Shown piece after piece: positions 7,063 through 10,744 of a stretch of DNA of 10,744 bases. Position 1 is the first letter of the stretch. Every line of letters starts with the position of its first letter. Origin of the DNA: Anaerolineae bacterium (lineage in GTDB: Bacteria; Chloroflexota; Anaerolineae; Aggregatilineales; Phototrophicaceae); the NCBI GenBank assembly GCA_015492875.1, contig WGEI01000342.1:1-10744 (forward strand). The letters are read 5' to 3'. The translations under genes and the position numbers were made by a program. The notes beneath the pieces were generated by a model. It saw nothing but the letters and a program-made list of their open reading frames with translations, was not told where the DNA came from and searched no databases.

Positions 7063-7509
7063 TTAATTTCCTGCCGTTTCATCCTCATCGACATGTTCCA
7101 ACGGTGGCGGGGTGATGCGTAAGAAGCGAAATGCCCGCCGCACTTTTGCCATTGCCGCCTGATAGCCGATATACGCGCGTGACCGTCGGGCTGTTTGTGC
7201 GTTCACTAAGTTTTCCTGTAGTGGGTCTTCCACCTGCACAGCTTGCATTTCTGCCGTACGGTGGCGCTCTACAGCTTCATCAAAATCAACTTCTTCCGCG
7301 CGTTCTGTTAGAATTTCCCCAAATGATTGCTTTGGCTCAAAAGACTTATCATCGGGCTGCGGGGTTTTACTGCTATCTAACAAGCGGGTGAAAATGATAA
7401 CTAGCGCGCTGCGACGCAATGTCTTCAGAATGCCCAGCCATGACAAAATACCCAAAATCAGTATCCCGATAGCCACAACAACCAAAATAATGGGTAGTAA
7501 GCTATCCAC
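7063..7509 (-). CDS. Small single-pass membrane protein with VDFDEAVERH motif
   Basis: A 148-residue protein not recognised as a known family. The N-terminal hydrophobic segment is about residues 4-27 (LLPIILVVVAIGILILGIL and onward), followed by KTLRRS, which predicts an outside N-terminus and a cytoplasmic C-terminus. The motif VDFDEAVERH at 74-83 matches the neighbouring protein's LDFDEALRRH at nearly the same distance from the membrane. A basic, probably helical stretch follows (about 107-131, with ARRSR and KVRRAFRFLR), then an acidic end (HVDEDETAGN). The start is GTG at 7509 with AGGAAAGGG ending seven bases upstream, a strong site. It is first gene of the pair and is divergent from the aminotransferase gene. 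Confidence 0.77.
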   Translation of the reverse strand: MDSLLPIILVVVAIGILILGILSWLGILKTLRRSALVIIFTRLLDSSKTPQPDDKSFEPKQSFGEILTERAEEVDFDEAVERHRTAEMQAVQVEDPLQENLVNAQTARRSRAYIGYQAAMAKVRRAFRFLRITPPPLEHVDEDETAGN

Positions 7510-7751
7510 AGTTTAGCCCTTTCCTACCAGCAGCTATGACAGCGAAAACAGTATGTTTTGCTTTGTATTGTACATCAACTTCATACCGACAACGCTCTTT
7601 TGCGGCCAGAACCCGCGAAAATAGGCTTCTTCGAACATAGTGACGGAAGAAATGGTGAAAATTTGGACATACCTGTTCTAAGCTTTTCGCCGCTAAATGT
7701 GATACAACAAACATGTGTTTTGGACATCGTCGCACCAAGCGAGGTTAATCT
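7510..7751. other. Divergent promoter region before the aminotransferase
   Basis: This 242-base spacer separates the minus-strand membrane-protein operon from the plus-strand aminotransferase. It holds a direct repeat TTTGGACAT at 7662-7670 and 7719-7727 and the small inverted repeat AAACA-TG-TGTTT just before the second copy. TTGGAC resembles a -35 box but I see no good -10 at the right distance from either copy. The aminotransferase ribosome site GAGG (7741-7744) ends seven bases before ATG 7752. No gene is supported here. Confidence 0.45.
7550..7578 (-). promoter_or_regulatory. Candidate promoter for the small membrane-protein operon
   Basis: On the minus strand TTGATG (7578-7573), a 17-base spacer, then CATACT (7555-7550). 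Each box is 4/6 to the sigma-70 consensus. The predicted transcript start is about 30-35 bases ahead of GTG 7509, leaving room for the ribosome site at 7517-7525. Confidence 0.35.
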
Positions 7752-8942
7752 ATGAGCCATTTTGTCGCCAAAAGTGTAGAGAATTTGCGCCCATCTGGTA
7801 TTCGCCGTTATTTTGACATTGCCGCCCAAATGGATGATGTGGTCAGCTTAGGCATTGGCCAGCCCGATTTTACGACGCCGCGCCATATCATCGATGCTGG
7901 TGTCGATAGTCTCTATGCTGGCGATACGGGCTATACCTCGAATAGCGGCACATTGGCGCTACGCCAAGCGGTTTCGCAATACATTCAGCGGCTTTATAAC
8001 GTTAAGTACGATGCCCAAGAGCAAATACTCATCACTGTGGGGGTGAGCGAAGCCCTATGGCTGGCGATGAAAGCCATCCTTAATCCTGGTGACGAGGTGC
8101 TGGTTGTAGAGCCGTGTTTTGTATCGAACCCCGCCGCTGTAGAGATGGCGGGCGGTGTGCCCGTTATAGTGCCAACGTATGCGGAAAATAATTTTGAAGT
8201 GACCGGCGCCGACCTAGAAGCGCGTATCACGCCCCGTACCCGTGCCATCCTCATCAATTACCCTAACAACCCAACCGGCGCGGTGCTCACCCGTGAGCGT
8301 ATGTTAGAGTTGGCTGCAGTGGCTGAGCGTTATGATTTGGTGGTTATCTCTGATGAGATTTACGAGCGCCTTGTTTATAACGCTCAGCACGTCAATTTTG
8401 CTTCGTTGCCGGGGATGTATGAGCGCACAGTCCTGCTGAGTGGCATGAGTAAGGCCTTTGCCATGACGGGCTGGCGTATTGGTTACGCTGCCGCACCACC
8501 AGAGCTTATGGCCGCCATGCGCAAGCTGCATCAATATCTCATCATGTCTGCCCCCACGACTGGGCAAGCTGCCGCTGTTGAAGCCTTGCTCAATGGCGAT
8601 GAAGATGTCGAACATATGCGCCAGCGCTACGATGCCCGCCGTCAATTGATTGTTGAAGGCTTTCGGGCATTGGGTTTTGCTTGTATAGAGCCACGTGGTG
8701 CGTTTTACGCCTTTCCCAACATCGCTTTCACGGGTATGAGTGACGAAGAATTCTGTGAACGCTTATTACTAGAAGACCGCGTTGCGCTTGTGCCGGGGAG
8801 TGCCTTTGGCGACAGTGGCAAAAACTTCGTCCGCGCTAGCTATGCCACTAGCGAGGCGAATATCACCGAAGCGCTACACCGCATTGCGCGTTTCCTCAAG
8901 CGCCATAATTGCCTGATAGAACCCGCGCAAACCATCGCTTAA
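7752..8942 (+). CDS. PLP-dependent aminotransferase, class I/II (fold type I)
   Basis: A 396-residue cytoplasmic aminotransferase of the aspartate/aromatic aminotransferase type, full length. Key residues seen: the cofactor-binding NNPTG (N173 in NYPNNPTG at 169-176), D201 with Y204 in ISDEIYERLVY, the Schiff-base lysine K234 in SGMSKAFAMTGWRIGY, R242 in the same stretch, and R361 in NFVRASYA, which is expected to hold the substrate alpha-carboxylate. The N-terminus (NLRPSGIRRYFDIAA, then VSLGIGQPDFTTP at 31-43) matches the usual substrate-gate region of this subgroup. The exact amino acid used (aspartate, aromatic, branched-chain or other) cannot be read from these motifs. The start has GAGG seven bases upstream. 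The gene appears monocistronic, with an intrinsic terminator 38 bases after its stop. Confidence 0.92.
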   Translation: MSHFVAKSVENLRPSGIRRYFDIAAQMDDVVSLGIGQPDFTTPRHIIDAGVDSLYAGDTGYTSNSGTLALRQAVSQYIQRLYNVKYDAQEQILITVGVSEALWLAMKAILNPGDEVLVVEPCFVSNPAAVEMAGGVPVIVPTYAENNFEVTGADLEARITPRTRAILINYPNNPTGAVLTRERMLELAAVAERYDLVVISDEIYERLVYNAQHVNFASLPGMYERTVLLSGMSKAFAMTGWRIGYAAAPPELMAAMRKLHQYLIMSAPTTGQAAAVEALLNGDEDVEHMRQRYDARRQLIVEGFRALGFACIEPRGAFYAFPNIAFTGMSDEEFCERLLLEDRVALVPGSAFGDSGKNFVRASYATSEANITEALHRIARFLKRHNCLIEPAQTIA

Positions 8943-8979
8943 TTGCCGAATTTATACCCACAATTAACAAATCTTAATG

Positions 8980-9001
8980 CCCGACTATTGTCGGGTTCTT
9001 T
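8980..9001 (+). terminator. Intrinsic terminator after the aminotransferase
   Basis: CCCGAC (8980-8985), loop TATT, GTCGGG (8990-8995), then TTCTTT. This is a perfect 6-base-pair G+C-rich stem with a tetraloop and a short T-rich tail. Confidence 0.82.
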
Positions 9002-9016
9002 CATTTGCTACATAAT
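8988..9016 (+). promoter_or_regulatory. Candidate promoter of the sensor gene, overlapping the terminator
   Basis: TTGTCG (8988-8993), a 17-base spacer, then CATAAT (9011-9016, 5/6 to consensus). The -35 box would fall in the loop and descending arm of the aminotransferase terminator. Position fits the next gene, whose ATG is 38 bases after the -10 box. Confidence 0.35.
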
Positions 9017-9053
9017 TGAAGTGAGGGTCAGGAAATTTTGAGGTTGCCCATTA

Positions 9054-10744
9054 ATGGCAAATCAAGAACATACACCAAAATCACCCTTGTTGCTTATTGC
9101 CAGTGTAGATGACACGCTTAAACAGCAACTGCATCAATGGTTGCGCAAAGAGGGGTATCGCATTGCCGAAGTTTCTGATGGCGATTTATGTGTTGCGGCC
9201 ATCCGCAAATATCGCCCAGCTTTATTGTTGCTCGATGTGGCTTTGCCGCCTACCAATGGCTATCTTCTCGCCACCCAACTCAATCGCTTGTCCCTCTCTA
9301 CAAAAATCGTTATGTTTGGCCCTCATGATGATGTTGTCGCCGACCGTGCTTTTAAGACTGGGGCTGTAGATTTCTTCTCTTACCCGCTTTTACGCCATGT
9401 AGTGACTAATCGCATTAAGTTTCATTTGCAATCTTCTAAAGCAAAAGTTGAAAAAGATATTGATGATAACTTTGCTTGGTATCGCCATCTCTTCAAAACA
9501 CATCGTGAAGTTAAACTGATTGTAGACCCAGAAACCTTACAAATACTCGATGCCAATCAAGCCGCAGCAGAATTTTATGGCTATACCGTTGAACAATTGC
9601 GCGCAATGCATGTGACTGACCTCACGATTGCGCCCGAAGACCGGGTACATGAGGCTTTCCAGCGATATATCGAGGGTCATGAAACCACCCCGATCCGCGC
9701 CCGCCACCGTTTATCTAGTGGTGAGATACGCGATATTGAAATGTATGCCTCCCCCGTAGAATCTGATGCACACAAACTGATTTATGCCATCGTTCGTGAT
9801 ATAACCGACAAAGTGCGCACTGAGCAAGCGCTTTTAGAGAACGAGGCGAAATATCGCCAGCTATTTGAAAGCGCCGGCGAAGGGATTTTCTTTGTCGATA
9901 TGGAGACCGGGAAAATCGTCGATGCCAATCAGTATGGCGCCACCATGCTTGGGTATACGATTGATGAAATACGCCAACTTCATTACCCCGAAATTGAATT
10001 ACCCATAGAAGCCGAGCAACAAGGGCAGGAGACTTTGCCCAACCTCAGTGCAGAGGCGCGCTTCCGCCGCAAAGATGGCTCGACTTTGCCCGTAGAGACG
10101 AATACCCGCGTTATCACCCAAAATGGGCGGGTAATTGGGCTGGTTTTTGTGCGCGATGTCAGCCGCCGCAAAGCGATGGAAGCGAGAATGCAGCAGCAAT
10201 CTGAATTCCGTCAAGCCTTGATTGATACGGCTAAAATCATCAGCAGTACCCTCGATGTAGAGGAAGTGATTCGCCTCATTTTAGAGCAAGTCTCGCGCGT
10301 GGTGCCGCATAAGGCCGCTAATATCATGCTGATTGATGGCGAAAAAGCTTATATTGCTGGATATCGAAACTATGATGATAAATATATCGCTGACCTTGAA
10401 GTCAATATCGACGATGTGCCCGGCTTGCAGCTTATGTATGATACCCGCCGCCCATTAATCATCCCCGATACTTATACCAGCCCAATGTGGTGGCAGCACG
10501 AATACAACGTATGGATACGTGCCTATGCTGGTGCACCAATTATCGCTAAAGGTGAAGTCATTGGCTTCATGAACTTAGATTGCGATACCGTAGATACATA
10601 TAGCGATGAAGATGGCGAGCGGTTGATGGCTTTTGCCAATCAAGTAGCGATTGCCCTAGAAAATGCCCGCCAAGCTAGCCGTTTGGAGCAGATAGTTAAA
10701 GAGCGCACCCAAGAGCTGATACAGGCCAATACACGCCTTCAGCA
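9054..10744 (+). CDS. Multi-sensor signalling protein (REC-PAS-PAS-GAF), 3' end outside the window; probable histidine kinase
   Basis: An open frame of 563 codons runs off the window end without a stop. Order of domains: an N-terminal receiver (about 11-127; acidic D19-D20, phosphoacceptor D61 in LLLLDVALPPTNGY), PAS 1 (about 141-252; DANQAAAEFYGYT at 166-178), PAS 2 (about 266-373; KYRQLFESAGEGIFFVD, DANQYGATMLGYT at 290-302, FRRKDGS, VRDVSRRK), a GAF domain (about 385-538; GAPIIAKGEVIGFMNLD at 493-509, FANQVAIALENA at 527-538), then a coiled coil starting LEQIVKERTQELIQAN. That coiled coil typically precedes a HisKA/HATPase module, though a GGDEF or other output is possible. No membrane segment or signal peptide is seen, so it should be cytoplasmic. 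The receiver lacks the usual switch Thr (G89) and conserved Lys (Y110 before P111). An in-frame TGA at 9039 lies just upstream; GAGG (9040-9043) is ten bases from ATG 9054. Confidence 0.88.
   Translation, partial: MANQEHTPKSPLLLIASVDDTLKQQLHQWLRKEGYRIAEVSDGDLCVAAIRKYRPALLLLDVALPPTNGYLLATQLNRLSLSTKIVMFGPHDDVVADRAFKTGAVDFFSYPLLRHVVTNRIKFHLQSSKAKVEKDIDDNFAWYRHLFKTHREVKLIVDPETLQILDANQAAAEFYGYTVEQLRAMHVTDLTIAPEDRVHEAFQRYIEGHETTPIRARHRLSSGEIRDIEMYASPVESDAHKLIYAIVRDITDKVRTEQALLENEAKYRQLFESAGEGIFFVDMETGKIVDANQYGATMLGYTIDEIRQLHYPEIELPIEAEQQGQETLPNLSAEARFRRKDGSTLPVETNTRVITQNGRVIGLVFVRDVSRRKAMEARMQQQSEFRQALIDTAKIISSTLDVEEVIRLILEQVSRVVPHKAANIMLIDGEKAYIAGYRNYDDKYIADLEVNIDDVPGLQLMYDTRRPLIIPDTYTSPMWWQHEYNVWIRAYAGAPIIAKGEVIGFMNLDCDTVDTYSDEDGERLMAFANQVAIALENARQASRLEQIVKERTQELIQANTRLQ

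Noticed and set aside
7581..7829. Minus-strand frames of 78-82 codons over the divergent spacer and the start of the aminotransferase.
   Set aside because: They overlap the aminotransferase N-terminus in antisense, have no family features, and leave no room for its promoter.
8304..8645. A 113-codon minus-strand frame inside the aminotransferase gene.
   Set aside because: It overlaps the conserved catalytic core of the aminotransferase on the opposite strand and shows no domain.
1..10744. A defence island, phage, transposon or CRISPR array.
   Set aside because: No transposase, integrase, nuclease, toxin-antitoxin pair, terminal repeats or spaced direct repeats were seen; all larger genes are housekeeping, transport or signalling types.

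Overview
The window is an ordinary-looking stretch of a bacterial chromosome with moderate base composition, tightly packed genes on both strands, and no rRNA, tRNA, CRISPR array, insertion sequence or phage gene that I could see. The mix of genes suggests a free-living heterotrophic bacterium: a UMF1-type permease, a methylcrotonyl-CoA carboxylase beta subunit, a class I aminotransferase and a REC-PAS-PAS-GAF sensor protein. The style (many REC/PAS/GAF proteins, GTG starts, an Atg22/UMF1 permease carrying a beta-rich insert) recalls Chloroflexota. That placement is a low-confidence impression, not something the sequence proves.

Layout. Positions 37-2121 (+) hold an MFS permease of the UMF1/Atg22 group, enlarged by an inserted extracytoplasmic domain of about 185 residues. 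It converges with a tandem-GNAT acetyltransferase (2168-3136, -), and the two share a hairpin terminator at 2140-2160. A 349-base intergenic region (3137-3485) with several small palindromes separates that gene from a lone carboxyltransferase gene, mccB-like (3486-5096, +, GTG start). A stand-alone CheY-like receiver protein follows (5174-5548, +). It converges with only 3 bases to spare on a SAM-dependent methyltransferase (5552-6436, -). Upstream of the methyltransferase, on the same strand, lie two small single-pass membrane proteins (6514-7050 and 7063-7509, -). They are 12 bases apart and share a short conserved motif, so they look like a diverged paralogous pair. A 242-base divergent promoter region leads to a PLP-dependent aminotransferase (7752-8942, +), which ends in a clear intrinsic terminator. 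The last gene (9054 to the window end, +) is an incomplete sensor protein with a receiver, two PAS domains, a GAF domain and the start of a coiled coil; its output domain lies outside the window.

How the genes fit together. There is no obvious single pathway. The carboxylase subunit (leucine/isovalerate breakdown) and the aminotransferase are both amino-acid metabolism genes, but they are not in one operon. The receiver protein and the multi-sensor protein are signalling parts without an adjacent partner. The most unusual material is the inserted domain in the permease and the pair of small membrane proteins with the shared [LV]DFDEA[LV]xRH motif. I found no convincing defence system or mobile element.
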